Shown piece by piece: positions 31,306 to 42,406 of a DNA stretch of 48,619 nt; position 1 is the stretch's first letter, and each line of letters opens with the position of its first letter. Under the pieces are notes generated by a model. The model ran no database searches. It worked only from the letters and a program-made list of their open reading frames with translations, and had not been told where the DNA came from. The DNA comes from a bacterium (GTDB lineage: Bacteria > T1Sed10-126): assembly GCA_003554945.1 (NCBI GenBank), contig PWHN01000085.1:1-48619 (forward strand). The letters are read 5' to 3'. Position numbers and translations under genes: made by a program.

Positions 31306-33738
31306 CTACAGTTTTTGCAGGAGTAAACTAAAACCTGCGAGGGCGATCAGGTAAATAAGAAAAGCGATAGCGGTAACGAAGCTGAAACCAAAGTGAACGG
31401 AGAGCAGGGTGGCCAAACCTGCGCCAACAACCGAGAGGCTGCCGTTAATTCCCCAGGCCCAGGGAATCAAACGCTGATTGTGATCGGCGACGGTCTGAAG
31501 CCCGAGTGGGAAAGGGAAACCGAGCGCAAAAGCAAGCGGTGCGATCATTGTGACGGCGAGAGAAATTTTTGCATAGTCGGGCCAGCCTGCCGCCCAGCTA
31601 AAAATGAGAGGGAAACTAAAGTGATAGCCGAGAGCGAGGAATCCAATCACCGCGACAGCAGTAGCTACAGTTTTAAGGGGGAATGTTCGGCATTTGTGAG
31701 CAAAAAAGCTGCCGGCGCCGGAAAAACAGAGAAACGAGGTCAGGACGACGGCAAGAGAGTAGACAGGATAGGTTAAAAAGAGCATAAGACGCTGAATCAT
31801 AACCATTTCCAGGAGCATGTACCCGACGCCGAGGGAGGCAAAATAGAGGACGACAAACCAGGAGATAGGGCTGGCAAATTTGAAGTCGCCGAAAAACCAG
31901 AGCGGCAGCAGGATGAAAATAGCGGCCGCCAAAAAGGCCTGGATAACAGTGGCTGTCAGTATGAGATAGCCCCACTCCAGATAACGAAGGGAGCGAGTGC
32001 CAAGCTGCTCCCAGATAAGTCTAAAACTATGCCAGCGGAAAAAGTGGTGGAAATAGGGGCGGTCGTCTGAGGCCGGTCGTAGATAAAAGTGGTGGTCCTG
32101 GTAGAATTTTTCGCGTTCGGGAGAGAGAATTTGCTGGACGGCGAGGTAATATTCAGGTTCTTCGAGGAGCACAAAACGGTTGGCCTGTTCGGCTTGCATG
32201 CCGGGGAAGTGAACAAAATCAAACCATCGATCTTCAGCAAACTGTCGAGCTCTTGCAATTTCAGATTCGGTAAAAGGAGATTTGCTTACGACAAGTGTGC
32301 CAGTGTTCCATGAACGCAGAGCAATAATATGGTTTTCTGGTTTCTCAATTCCCTGAGCTTCCAGAGCTTCAACGGCGGTGGCAATTATCTTAATGAAGTC
32401 GCGTGGCGGAGTTCGAAGCCAGCGGGTGAAGCTGAGCAACCCGTCGTCGGCAAGCCGGTCGAGGTAGAGCTGTAAAGATTCGCGGGTATAGAGGTAACTT
32501 TCGGCGAGCGCATTGGTGCCTGCTGCTGCGGCGTTAAAAGCATCAAGGAGAGGAAATTGAATGAGGTCATATTTCTTACGTTTAGACTGAAAGTAGCCGC
32601 GTCCATCTGCAAGAACGTAATGGACGGCCGGGTGGTGATAGAGCTGACCGGAGAATTCGGCGAAATCATCACGCAGGAGTTGATGAACGACGGGGTCAAC
32701 CTCAATTGCAGTCACAGACTCCGGTTCGTGGGCCAGGGTCTGTAGAACGGAGCTGCCGCCGCCGGCGCCAACAACAGCGGCGTCTTTTGCCGTCCGATCG
32801 AGGTGAAACGGCAGGGCTGCGGTGACGTAATCGAGATAAGCCACATTTTGATAGTCACCGTCAAAACGGATAATTGGTGAAGGAGAATTGCCGTCAAAAT
32901 AGAGAACAATTTGTTCGGGGATGTCGCCGTATTTATGATAAGGATAGTTAGAAATCTGTCCGGGGGTTGCACGGATTTGACGCGAGCGGACTGCGGTAAC
33001 CTGGGAAAGAGGACTAAAATTTTGCCCAACAATTTCGGCGTCCGGATTCTGAAGTCCATAATTCAGTGACTTGTAGCTGGAAATAGGGACCTGTTGAAAG
33101 CCGAAAAAGAAGAAAACAAGGCAAAGGGTAAAAATAACAGCAAGCAGTGCAAGTAACTCGCGCCAATTATCTAAAATCAGGAGAAGTCCGAGAGCGGTTA
33201 AAAAGCCGAGTAAGTAAGGGAGGGAAGAGACGGGGAGTTGAAAAAGCAGGAGAGCTGCAGCAAGAGCACCAGCCCCCGAGCCCAGCATATTACTGAAGTA
33301 AATCAAACCGATTTTTTCTTTTTCTTGCATGAAAGAGAGGGTCAGAAAAGCCGAAGCAAAAAAGAAGGGGAGGGAGAGCAGCAAGTAGAGGCCGAAGAGA
33401 TAAATTATTTGTTCCGGTTGAGTAGTTAAGCGAAAAGTTTCAAAAGGAACAAGTCGAGCCCCAAGATAAGTTAAAGGGAATAAAAGAGAAGCCAGGAAGA
33501 GGGAAGATTTCAAGAGAAGCTTAAGCTGTCGCTGAGAAAAATCATCCGGCAGAGCGAGCAGTGCGCCAGCTGCCGCAAAGCCAAGCATGGCAATGCTGAT
33601 TATCATGTGAGCAAAGTGATGCCACTGGGCAATAGAGAAGAGACGAGTAAGGACAATCTGGTAGGCTAGAGCGGCAGAGCTGACCAGAAAAACCGCACCG
33701 AGTTGACGCAAAAAACGGTAAGACCGGTCAGTTTTCAT
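31306..33738 (-). CDS. membrane-embedded spermidine-synthase-like protein
   Basis: An 810-residue protein in three parts. The N-terminal membrane block of about seven helices spans roughly residues 10-215. A Rossmann methyltransferase/aminopropyltransferase domain of the spermine/spermidine synthase family follows; AVVGAGGGSSVLQTL near residue 322 is the nucleotide loop, with AIEVDPVVHQLL and VLADGRGYFQ after it. A C-terminal membrane block of about six helices spans roughly 590-805. Such fused proteins are widespread, but it is not established that they make polyamines. The start overlaps the end of the isoaspartyl methyltransferase gene by 11 bases, so the two are coupled. The cytosolic synthase domain keeps the acidic residue after the second strand (EVDP). 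Confidence 0.88.
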   Translation of the reverse strand: MKTDRSYRFLRQLGAVFLVSSAALAYQIVLTRLFSIAQWHHFAHMIISIAMLGFAAAGALLALPDDFSQRQLKLLLKSSLFLASLLFPLTYLGARLVPFETFRLTTQPEQIIYLFGLYLLLSLPFFFASAFLTLSFMQEKEKIGLIYFSNMLGSGAGALAAALLLFQLPVSSLPYLLGFLTALGLLLILDNWRELLALLAVIFTLCLVFFFFGFQQVPISSYKSLNYGLQNPDAEIVGQNFSPLSQVTAVRSRQIRATPGQISNYPYHKYGDIPEQIVLYFDGNSPSPIIRFDGDYQNVAYLDYVTAALPFHLDRTAKDAAVVGAGGGSSVLQTLAHEPESVTAIEVDPVVHQLLRDDFAEFSGQLYHHPAVHYVLADGRGYFQSKRKKYDLIQFPLLDAFNAAAAGTNALAESYLYTRESLQLYLDRLADDGLLSFTRWLRTPPRDFIKIIATAVEALEAQGIEKPENHIIALRSWNTGTLVVSKSPFTESEIARARQFAEDRWFDFVHFPGMQAEQANRFVLLEEPEYYLAVQQILSPEREKFYQDHHFYLRPASDDRPYFHHFFRWHSFRLIWEQLGTRSLRYLEWGYLILTATVIQAFLAAAIFILLPLWFFGDFKFASPISWFVVLYFASLGVGYMLLEMVMIQRLMLFLTYPVYSLAVVLTSFLCFSGAGSFFAHKCRTFPLKTVATAVAVIGFLALGYHFSFPLIFSWAAGWPDYAKISLAVTMIAPLAFALGFPFPLGLQTVADHNQRLIPWAWGINGSLSVVGAGLATLLSVHFGFSFVTAIAFLIYLIALAGFSLLLQKL

Positions 33739-34480
33739 CGCGGACGAAAGGTACGAAACGGACGGGCATCACGGAACGTTGAGTCAGTCGACCTTCCTCA
33801 TCTTTTTCTACCAGCATGAGACTCTGTGTTTCATAGGGCGGGCCGACGGGGATGACCATGCGGCCGCCATCAGCTAGCTGCTCGATCAGAGGCGGAGCTA
33901 TGTGACTGGCGGCAGCGGTCACGACAATAATGTCAAAGGGGGCGTGTTCCTCCCAGCCGTAGTAGCCGTCGTCATGTTTAACTTTTACGTCATCATACCC
34001 GCAGGCACGCAGTGCTGTTTTTCCCTGGTGTGCGAGTGGTTCAATAATTTCAATAGTGTATACTTCCCGGACAATTTCTGCGAGAACTGCCGCCTGGTAA
34101 CCGGATCCGGTGCCGATTTCAAGAGCTCGGTCATCAGGGCCGGGACGAACGAGCTCGCTCATTAATGCGACTATAAAGGGTTGAGATATTGTTTGACCGT
34201 GGCCTATTGGGAGCGGCCTGTCCAGATAGGCTTGAGCTCTGTAGTTAGGGTGAACAAAAGCGTGTCGATAGACGCTGCGCATAGCATCTATTACCCTGGT
34301 ATCCTCGATTGGCTGTGCTCCCCGCCGTGGAGATATTATATGATTTTCAGCCAGCTTCTCTCGACGTTCTTCAAAATGAGCGGCGTCTTCACATTCCACG
34401 GGATAAGTATCGGCAACAAGAGCAGTGGTAAGGGGAGGAAAGACAAGCAAGACGAAGAGAAATGAAAAAAATTTTACCAA
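33728..34480 (-). CDS. pcm: exported protein-L-isoaspartate O-methyltransferase
   Basis: The enzyme methylates isoaspartyl residues in aged proteins using S-adenosylmethionine. The core has RVIDAMRSVYRHAFVHP, GHGQTISQPFIVALM, ALEIGTGSGYQAAVLAEI (SAM loop), TIEIIEPLA and FDIIVVTAAASHIAPPLIEQL, all typical of Pcm. From the TTG chosen here (preceded by GGGGG) the protein is 250 residues and begins MVKFFSFLFVLLVFPPLTTA, a signal peptide. It would therefore act in the periplasm or be membrane-anchored, unusual for an enzyme that needs cytosolic SAM. The start codon is uncertain; longer readings to 34627 exist. It is the first gene of a two-gene unit with the membrane synthase-like protein. Confidence 0.85.
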   Translation of the reverse strand: MVKFFSFLFVLLVFPPLTTALVADTYPVECEDAAHFEERREKLAENHIISPRRGAQPIEDTRVIDAMRSVYRHAFVHPNYRAQAYLDRPLPIGHGQTISQPFIVALMSELVRPGPDDRALEIGTGSGYQAAVLAEIVREVYTIEIIEPLAHQGKTALRACGYDDVKVKHDDGYYGWEEHAPFDIIVVTAAASHIAPPLIEQLADGGRMVIPVGPPYETQSLMLVEKDEEGRLTQRSVMPVRFVPFVRDEN

Positions 34481-34770
34481 AGTGAACAACCCCCAGATGT
34501 TTAATAAAGTAATGTCTCGAATTGTAATATCTGCCAGTTGTGAAAAAATGATAGCATCTAAAATTGAAAGCTCAAAGCGTTCAAATCGGGAAAACAAAAG
34601 ATTAGACGCGCCAAAGTTTGACAACAAGTTAAATGCCCCTTATAATTTTTATACCTCAAGTTAAATTTTATTTTCACCAAAGAGTGTTTATCCAACCATT
34701 TTATTGTATTTCTCGCGCACTTAAGCGGGCTGGGATACAATGAAATTATTTTTTATCTGGAGGCAACGAG

Positions 34771-35091
34771 ATGAGTATAGTCGAGCTTGATACCGATAAG
34801 TTCGAGGAGAAAATTAGCGAGTCGTCTGACACGGCACTTGTTGACTTTTGGGCCGACTGGTGTGGGCCCTGCAAGCAGCTTGAACCGCGGCTGGCAGAAC
34901 TTGCCAAAGAATACGACGGAGACGTTAACTTCTATCGGGTCGACGTTGATGAAAACCAGGAATTGGCAGGACAATTCGGGATACGCAGTATTCCGACGCT
35001 ACTCATCTTTGATGCTGGTGAAAAGGTTGGAGAAATAGTTGGCTCTGTGCCCAAGGACAGTATATGCCAAGAGCTAGAGCCACACCTTTAG
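34771..35091 (+). CDS. trxA: thioredoxin
   Basis: A 106-residue thioredoxin with the active site WCGPC in DFWADWCGPCKQ, the cis-proline in IRSIPTLLIF, and a glycine-rich turn VGEIVGSVP. It is a cytosolic disulfide reductase of normal length without a signal sequence. TGGAGG lies eight bases before the ATG. It is followed by birA after 19 bases and coaX in overlap; cotranscription is likely although the functions are not related. Confidence 0.95.
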   Translation: MSIVELDTDKFEEKISESSDTALVDFWADWCGPCKQLEPRLAELAKEYDGDVNFYRVDVDENQELAGQFGIRSIPTLLIFDAGEKVGEIVGSVPKDSICQELEPHL

Positions 35092-35110
35092 ATTAAATTT
35101 ACAGGCCTAA

Positions 35111-35821
35111 ATGCATCCGGAGATTAAAACCCACCTTTATTTGCCGGAGTCTATATCGACTCAGGAGTATTTACGGCAGTCATCTCTTCCCCCCTGGAGT
35201 ATAGTTCGAGCCTCTATCCAGACCGGTGGACGTGGTCGAAACGGAAGACGCTGGGATAGTCCACCGGGCGGGTTGTATTATAGTTTGAGATATCCGACGG
35301 AAGTATCCAGTCAACCACCGGCTCTACAAATTATGGGAGGAGCACTCTGCTGGTTGGAGTTACTGCAGGAACTGCCGGAAACTCCGAAAGATTTTTCTTT
35401 GAAATGGCCTAACGATCTGCTCTGCCGGGGGAAAAAAATTGGAGGAGTGCTGGCGGAGCAGCACGCTGACGTTATTGACGTAGGCTTTGGTATCAATGTT
35501 AACAACTTCTTTGATGAGTTAGCCAACTATCGATTGCCGCCTATAAGTCTGAGTGAAGCTGGGGGAAGGCGGTATAATCTTGACGATTTACTAGCCCGAT
35601 GGTTGGAAAAATTTATTCCGGCTTTGTGCCGGGACGCGGGCAGTTTCTTTTCCCGCCGCCGGATTCAGGATAAACTAATAACCCTCGGTCGCGAAGTAGT
35701 GGTGAATGGTAAGCGTGGAAAGGCGGTCGGGATTGGAGAACAGGGGGAGCTAATTATGGAAATGGATGGAAAAGTAGAACTGATATTTGCGGGCGACGTT
35801 GAGGAGGTGCAGCAGTATTGA
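35111..35821 (+). CDS. birA: biotin--[acetyl-CoA-carboxylase] ligase
   Basis: The enzyme activates biotin with ATP and attaches it to the lysine of biotin carboxyl carrier proteins. The 236-residue protein shows the opening LPESISTQEYLRQS, the biotinoyl-AMP loop TGGRGRNGRRWDSPPGGLYYS, KWPNDLLCRGKKIGGVLAE and VGFGINVNN, and a small C-terminal SH3-like domain (REVVVNGKRGKAVGIGEQG). It lacks the N-terminal helix-turn-helix, so it is not a repressor. The site before the ATG is weak (ACAGG). Its stop overlaps the TTG start of coaX, an arrangement common in Bacillota. Confidence 0.93.
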   Translation: MHPEIKTHLYLPESISTQEYLRQSSLPPWSIVRASIQTGGRGRNGRRWDSPPGGLYYSLRYPTEVSSQPPALQIMGGALCWLELLQELPETPKDFSLKWPNDLLCRGKKIGGVLAEQHADVIDVGFGINVNNFFDELANYRLPPISLSEAGGRRYNLDDLLARWLEKFIPALCRDAGSFFSRRRIQDKLITLGREVVVNGKRGKAVGIGEQGELIMEMDGKVELIFAGDVEEVQQY

Positions 35822-36573
35822 AATTGTTAATGGATGTGGGGAATACGCGAACGAAAATAGGTGAAGTGAGCGGAGGGACTATCAAACGAACCTGGGAGAG
35901 GCATACAAGAGCCGATGAAACGGCAGATGAATTGTGGGCCAGTATTCGCAGTTTGACTTCTGCTGAAGCTGAGGAAACAGAAATTAAAGCAGTTAGCGTA
36001 GTACCGAGTGTATCCACGGCGCTGCGGATTGCTGCGGAAAAATATTTGTCCAGCCCGGTTTTTTTGTTGGAACCCCCATGGGATGAGGCGACAATTGAGA
36101 TTGGGACACGTGAACCGGAACGGGTTGGTGGCGACCGTGTGGCGGCTGCTGAAGCTATTTACCGGTTATACGGAGGGGGGATAGTTGTAGATTTTGGCAC
36201 GGCTACGACAGTGGAGGCAGTCTCGGCGGAGGGGGAATACCTGGGAGGAGTGATTTTGCCGGGAGTTGATGCCGGAGCAGAAAGTCTAACAAGCGCCGCG
36301 GCCGGTTTACCCGTATTTGCACCCCGCCGGCCCTCTGAATTGAAAACAAGCACTACGGAAGAAGCTCTTCAGAGTGGTTTATATTACGGGACTGCCGGCG
36401 CGGTTGAACTGATAGTCAAGCGTATGCGAGAAAAGTTTGGTCTTTCCTCTAACCTACCAGTTGTTGCCACGGGCGGGCGAGGTGCCGAATTTGAGCCAAT
36501 CATAGAAGCGGTTACTGATTTAGCCCCGGACCTCGTTTTGAAAGGGCTGGGCTTTATCGGACAAAACTGGTAG
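35818..36573 (+). CDS. coaX: type III pantothenate kinase
   Basis: CoaX carries out the first step of coenzyme A synthesis, phosphorylating pantothenate without feedback inhibition by CoA. The 251-residue protein has the phosphate-1 motif MDVGNTRTKIG, the pantothenate loop EPERVGGDRVAAAEAIY, the phosphate-2 motif IVVDFGTATTVEAVS, GGVILPGVDAGAESL and a final TGGRG. It starts with TTG inside the birA stop (TTGA), so translation is coupled. The order birA-coaX supports the assignment. Confidence 0.94.
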   Translation: MKLLMDVGNTRTKIGEVSGGTIKRTWERHTRADETADELWASIRSLTSAEAEETEIKAVSVVPSVSTALRIAAEKYLSSPVFLLEPPWDEATIEIGTREPERVGGDRVAAAEAIYRLYGGGIVVDFGTATTVEAVSAEGEYLGGVILPGVDAGAESLTSAAAGLPVFAPRRPSELKTSTTEEALQSGLYYGTAGAVELIVKRMREKFGLSSNLPVVATGGRGAEFEPIIEAVTDLAPDLVLKGLGFIGQNW

Positions 36574-36922
36574 TCGACCCTCCTGAAATTTTTTTGGAAT
36601 AAAATTTATCGAGAGATAGTTTTGGGATAGGCTGTGGTCGATTGCCAGGGGGAGAAGTAGCCCCTTCAAAAAAAGAAATCTGAGCTAAAGAAAGCAACCA
36701 AATTCTGTATTTGTTGAGGGGACAGTAAAAGAAGAAAAAAGTGAGGTGATAGATGAAATTTTACTTGACAAAGAAAATTTTTGATATAAACTATTCCCTT
36801 CCTTCTCAAGGCCAACCTAAATCGGGGCCTAAGCAGTTCAGGGAAATCAACCACTTATTGTTTATTAACTTTACACTTTTAATGGCAGAATTATGGACAA
36901 TACTTTATATGGAGGGATGATG
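36574..36922. other. spacer upstream of groES
   Basis: AT-rich sequence without a convincing gene. It has an AGGGG/CCCCT hairpin at about 36647-36665 and the AGGCC/GGCCT inverted repeat near 36809-36830. No CIRCE operator (TTAGCACTC and its inverse) is visible, so HrcA control of groESL is not supported by this sequence. Confidence 0.6.
36765..36792 (+). promoter_or_regulatory. candidate groESL promoter
   Basis: A perfect -35 TTGACA (36765-36770) is followed 16 bases later by TAAACT (36787-36792), a moderate -10. The sequence between and around is AT-rich. It leaves a leader of about 120 bases before groES that contains the AGGCC/GGCCT repeat. Confidence 0.45.
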
Positions 36923-37210
36923 ATGGAGTTACAACCTTTAGGTAACAGAGTTGTTGTTAAGGTTCTCGAACCGGAAGAGGAAAAGACGGCGTCTGGTATT
37001 GTGATACCGGAGTCAGCCCAGGAAAAGCCCCAGCAGGCAGAAGTTATTGCCGTGGGACCTGGAGAAAAAGAGGAAGGCGAGCTTGTAGAGCCGCCAGTAG
37101 AAGAAGGAGACCGAGTAATTTTTGGTAAATACTCGGGTTCCGAGGTAGAAGTGGATGGTCAGGAGTATTTAATTTTAGGCGGAGACGATATTCTCGCCAA
37201 AGTTGTTTAG
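36923..37210 (+). CDS. groES: co-chaperonin GroES
   Basis: GroES caps the GroEL ring and encloses folding substrates. The 95-residue protein shows [20 protein letters not shown], the mobile loop [17 protein letters not shown], and the conserved [19 protein letters not shown] stretch. Three ATG codons in a row follow GGAGGG; the one at 36923 has the best spacing, and an upstream ATG at 36893 would add ten non-family residues. groEL begins 82 bases downstream, the usual operon. Confidence 0.96.
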   Translation: MELQPLGNRVVVKVLEPEEEKTASGIVIPESAQEKPQQAEVIAVGPGEKEEGELVEPPVEEGDRVIFGKYSGSEVEVDGQEYLILGGDDILAKVV

Positions 37211-37286
37211 AGTAAGCTGGATGAGATTGATAATTTTTAGTAGCACAGATTAAAACAGAACAATTGATTTTTTTAAGGAGGGATGA

Positions 37287-38948
<1,662 letters not shown>

Positions 38949-38979
38949 ATATAAAATTGCCCGATACCCCTTCCCCCGA

Positions 38980-39021
38980 GACCCCGGGTTCCGGTCAAAA
39001 GACCGGGCCCGGGGTTTTTTT
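38980..39021 (+). terminator. Rho-independent terminator of groESL
   Basis: ACCCCGGG and CCGGTC pair with GACCGG and CCCGGGGT around an AAAA loop, and a seven-T run follows. The stem has about 15 G-C rich pairs with one mismatch. It ends the operon 32 bases after the groEL stop. Confidence 0.95.
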
Positions 39022-39611
39022 ATGTACCATATAGAAAATTTGTTAATCGCCAGGATTGGTTGCGGAATTAATGTTAGTTTATTATTGTTACTATCGACAG
39101 TGTTTGGCAGTATGAAATTTGGATATAATTGTTAGGTGCCTTCACTGTTATAAGAGTCTTGAACCGCGATTCATTTTTACCCTTCCCTTTGTCTTTCCTC
39201 CCTTCAAGGGGGGAAAGGAAAGGGTGGATGGTTTTGAACTAAAGCTCGTCATTACGGGCTGCGACTCGCAAGAAGTTCAGTAATCGGTGGAACCCCGGTA
39301 ATCGGTGTTCGGTAACCGGTTTTGATTTTACTGAATACCGATTACTGCTCTACCAGATGGATTCCGGCTCGGGGGCCGGAATGACGTCAAGTTCAAGAAC
39401 ATGAACAAGATTATGAGCACTTAATGAATTTGAATTAGCTTTAAGCTTTTGGCTTTGAGCTTTAAGCTGGTGTTTTCCGGTTCGGGGGCAGAAGGGCTCG
39501 AAGGGGCGAGCGGGAGATGGGGCGAAAAGGCGCAAGACCGAAAATCAAGGTCAAGTTTAAGATGGATTCCGAGATGTCTGGCTATAAAGAGAATGTATTG
39601 GAGAGCAATTA
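39022..39611. repeat. 590-base spacer made of dispersed repeats
   Basis: No gene is seen. In order it holds: CCCTTCAAGGGGGG palindromic repeat (about 39187-39215; relative of 22435-22465); a large inverted repeat CAGTAATCGGT (39278-39288) with ACCGATTACTG (39337-39347) and GTAATCGGT units between; a GATGGATTCCGG...CCGGAATGACG palindrome (39357-39386); AGCTTTAAGC-type units (39439-39470); and the 47-base repeat at 39516-39562 shared with 31121-31167. Confidence 0.8.
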
Positions 39612-42401
39612 ATGGCTAATATAGTGATGCGAGTAATCAAAATTCTTCTGCTATGTTTTATTCTTGCCTACCTTACGGTGGTTGCCGTATTAAACCTTCC
39701 CCCTCTGCGTAATGAGATACAGCAGACCGTAGAAACTCAACTTGATCGTCCTATTACCCAGGGATATATTTATCTAAACTGGAGATTAAACCCGGTTGTA
39801 TCGCATGTCGAAATTGAAGACGCTTCGCGGCCCGAATTTCTTCTTGTCGTTAATAATATTGAATTTAACATCGACTGGAAAGGCCTGGTTGAAATACGAC
39901 GTCGCCCCGGCCTGGCTGATTTGTTGAAGGACGTTCATGCCGGCTATCTCTCCCTGGTTACTGGACCGACGCCTGAAGTTGAGGAGCCAATTGATTTTGA
40001 TCTGCCAGAATTTCCAATAAAGATTGATTTCTGGGAAACGGATTATCGCGTAACAGAGGAGATCAACTTTCAATTTAGTGGAGGGGAGATAATATACGAC
40101 CCAGGTGAGCAAATAGTTAAGACGGAAATTACTGAATTTCAGGGCAAAGAAGTAAAAGCTGCCGGTCGAATAGAACTCAAACCTGATTTACAGGCTGATT
40201 TTGAAGTGATTGACTTTGGGATACCAATGGGTCTATTTGCTCGGTTGGAAGACCGGTGGAGTGGAAAAATTACCTACCGGCGGGAAGCCGATCAATTTAA
40301 ACTGAACGCTGATATGCGGGGTAAGCCGGTAAGAATTGAACAGTTTCAACTGCCGGAACTTGAAATGACGGCTGAGATTACTTCAAGTGGAATAGAGGAA
40401 GGTGTCCTGCTTGAAAAATTAAATCTGCGCTCGGGTTATTTACAGTCGTCCTGGTTCGGATATCTTGTCGATATGGACGGTAACATGGATGTTGAGGGGA
40501 GCTGGGATTGGGACCCGGCTGCCACGCTTGAGCGGGCGAAGATACCGGAACCGCTGCCTTTTGAGCTTAAGGAGTCTGATCTTCTAACAGGTCGGCTGAA
40601 ATTGAGTGGTAAGCCGTTCGACCCAACTGTGGAGGGAAATGTTAAACTGGCCTCAGCTCGAGGGATTTGGTTAACCGCTGCCGGCGACGAAATCGATGTT
40701 CTGATTGAAGCTATTGAAGGTGAATTTGTGGACGACAGGCTGCTGTGGAGGCAGGGACGGGCCAAATTTCCGGGAGCTGTCTTAGAGCTTGAAGACGGAT
40801 ACCTACGTCCTGACCAGCAGGGAATAGCAGCCAACTTAATAGGTGCACTTGTGGGAATCCCGGGTGAACAAGCGCCCTCATTGGTGGAACCTTTAACCGG
40901 TTTTCTCGGCGAGATGAATCAACTCAGCTTACCTTTTAACGCCTCAGTTATAGCAGGTGCGGAAGGACTTCAGATGGCGGCGGCTGTACGCCAGGGGGGG
41001 GTACATTTTTCTCGTGGCAATTTTGCAGATATTTGGATGGTTGCCTCCTACAATTCTTTGCAGCCCGAGGCGACCAGTCTGTCGGGCAGATTCACCGGGC
41101 CGTTTGGTAACAGCTGGACAATAGAGTGGCTGCATCAGCGACCGCTCAGATTTGCAGCGGAGTCTGTTCGTGTAAGACCCGACTATCAGTTATTTCCAAG
41201 GGTTGAGGAGGCACAGCGTTTAATAAATATTAGTGGAGCTGCGGCCGAGTTTCAATTTAATTCACCGGGCGAAGATTGGTTTGATTATGAAGGCAATATC
41301 AATTTCAGTGATGGCGAAATCGAAATGGAAAATATTCATCTCTCCGGATTACAGGGTAATGTTAGAATTGAGCCGGGCTACATTGATTTGTCCAACTTAA
41401 ACATACAGCGTCAGCCAGGAGAAGTTATATTAACCGGTGGTATTCGCCACGCCCCGGGATTTGAGGACGCAGCATGGGAACTGAGTGTTGAAGTTAGTGA
41501 TCTCAGTGCGGGAGATTTTGGCCTTGACGAAGAGGTTATTTCTTTCGCTGAGGGAAGCGGTAGTTTTCAAATGGAAGGTGAGTTGGCCCATCCCGTTTTC
41601 ACCGGGCAATTAAGGGCAAATTACGTAAAATGGCACAATTTACGTGTTGATAGCCCCCGTGTTTTGTTTGAACGTGTTGGAGGAGCGACAAGTCTACGGG
41701 TCGTGGAGGGGCAAGTGGCTGACGGAAATTTGCAGGGGTTTGTTAGCTTTAGTCTTGGCGAATGGATTGACATTGACCTGGCGCTAACGGGAATCTCTGT
41801 TGAGAACCTGCCCGAGGGGATGGACCCTTTCCAGGGGGAGGTAACGGGCAAGGTAAGCATTAGAAGTAATCTTGCCGGGCCAACCGATGATCTCGATCAA
41901 TGGCGCGGGGAGATTATCATTGATCACGCTGATTTAATGATGGCGGAGTTCCCGGTTGTCGGGGGACTTGAACACGTGGCTAATATAGAGGTTATTGGTA
42001 AAGATCTCCTAATCAACGCCGGCCGAAATGTTTTCCCGGTGAGTGGCGGTATAATTGATCTGGACAATTTACGGTTGGAATCTGAGAACGTCACTCTGAG
42101 GGGGGAAGGAACCTTAAAACTAACTGGTGAAATAGACTCCAGTTATTATTTAATACTCCGTGGTCCGGCCATCCGCCGTTATCTTCAGGATGTCCTGGGT
42201 GAGATTTACAGGCAAATAGGAATCGGTCGGGAGAGAACGGTTGAAATTAAATTTGACGTGGTCGGGAAGATACCGGACGTTGAGGTGAATGTTGACCGTC
42301 AGGCAGTGCGCCGAGATTTCCGAGAAAATCTCGTGCGGAACATTCTTTCCGACGTCTTAGGCAGGCCGGTTGAAGAGATATTGCGATTTTTTATGGATTA
42401 A
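39612..42401 (+). CDS. AsmA/TamB-like envelope protein
   Basis: A 929-residue protein with one N-terminal membrane helix (about residues 6-28, IKILLLCFILAYLTVVAVL) followed by a very long beta-rich region. The start (PPLRNEIQQTVETQLDRPI, then ITQGYIYLNWRL) resembles AsmA, and the C-terminus (about 830-929, EIKFDVVGKIPDVEVNV) resembles the ends of TamB/YhdP-type proteins. Repeated short strands such as NMDVEGSWDW and LSGKPFDPTVEGNVKL fit the hydrophobic-groove bridge proteins thought to carry phospholipids between the two membranes. The location next to lipid A genes supports an envelope role. The family name is inferred from architecture, not from a decisive motif. GGAGAG precedes the ATG. 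Confidence 0.7.
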   Translation: MANIVMRVIKILLLCFILAYLTVVAVLNLPPLRNEIQQTVETQLDRPITQGYIYLNWRLNPVVSHVEIEDASRPEFLLVVNNIEFNIDWKGLVEIRRRPGLADLLKDVHAGYLSLVTGPTPEVEEPIDFDLPEFPIKIDFWETDYRVTEEINFQFSGGEIIYDPGEQIVKTEITEFQGKEVKAAGRIELKPDLQADFEVIDFGIPMGLFARLEDRWSGKITYRREADQFKLNADMRGKPVRIEQFQLPELEMTAEITSSGIEEGVLLEKLNLRSGYLQSSWFGYLVDMDGNMDVEGSWDWDPAATLERAKIPEPLPFELKESDLLTGRLKLSGKPFDPTVEGNVKLASARGIWLTAAGDEIDVLIEAIEGEFVDDRLLWRQGRAKFPGAVLELEDGYLRPDQQGIAANLIGALVGIPGEQAPSLVEPLTGFLGEMNQLSLPFNASVIAGAEGLQMAAAVRQGGVHFSRGNFADIWMVASYNSLQPEATSLSGRFTGPFGNSWTIEWLHQRPLRFAAESVRVRPDYQLFPRVEEAQRLINISGAAAEFQFNSPGEDWFDYEGNINFSDGEIEMENIHLSGLQGNVRIEPGYIDLSNLNIQRQPGEVILTGGIRHAPGFEDAAWELSVEVSDLSAGDFGLDEEVISFAEGSGSFQMEGELAHPVFTGQLRANYVKWHNLRVDSPRVLFERVGGATSLRVVEGQVADGNLQGFVSFSLGEWIDIDLALTGISVENLPEGMDPFQGEVTGKVSIRSNLAGPTDDLDQWRGEIIIDHADLMMAEFPVVGGLEHVANIEVIGKDLLINAGRNVFPVSGGIIDLDNLRLESENVTLRGEGTLKLTGEIDSSYYLILRGPAIRRYLQDVLGEIYRQIGIGRERTVEIKFDVVGKIPDVEVNVDRQAVRRDFRENLVRNILSDVLGRPVEEILRFFMD

Positions 42402-42406
42402 GGTCT

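Noticed and set aside
31393-31776. A 127-codon plus-strand frame opposite the membrane synthase-like gene
   Set aside because: It is a shadow of the real minus-strand gene, which has clear membrane segments and domain motifs.
34481-34627. Longer N-terminus for the exported Pcm
   Set aside because: The added stretch would place 49 residues before the signal peptide and has no ribosome site at its ATG; the TTG at 34480 is more consistent.
36752-36916. A 54-codon frame starting MKFYLTKKIF upstream of groES behind GTGAGGTGATAG
   Set aside because: It overlaps the best promoter match for groESL, ends at the groES ribosome site and resembles no protein; the sequence is better explained as leader.
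36574-36922. CIRCE operator before groES
   Set aside because: Searched for TTAGCACTC and GAGTGCTAA; neither is present on either strand.
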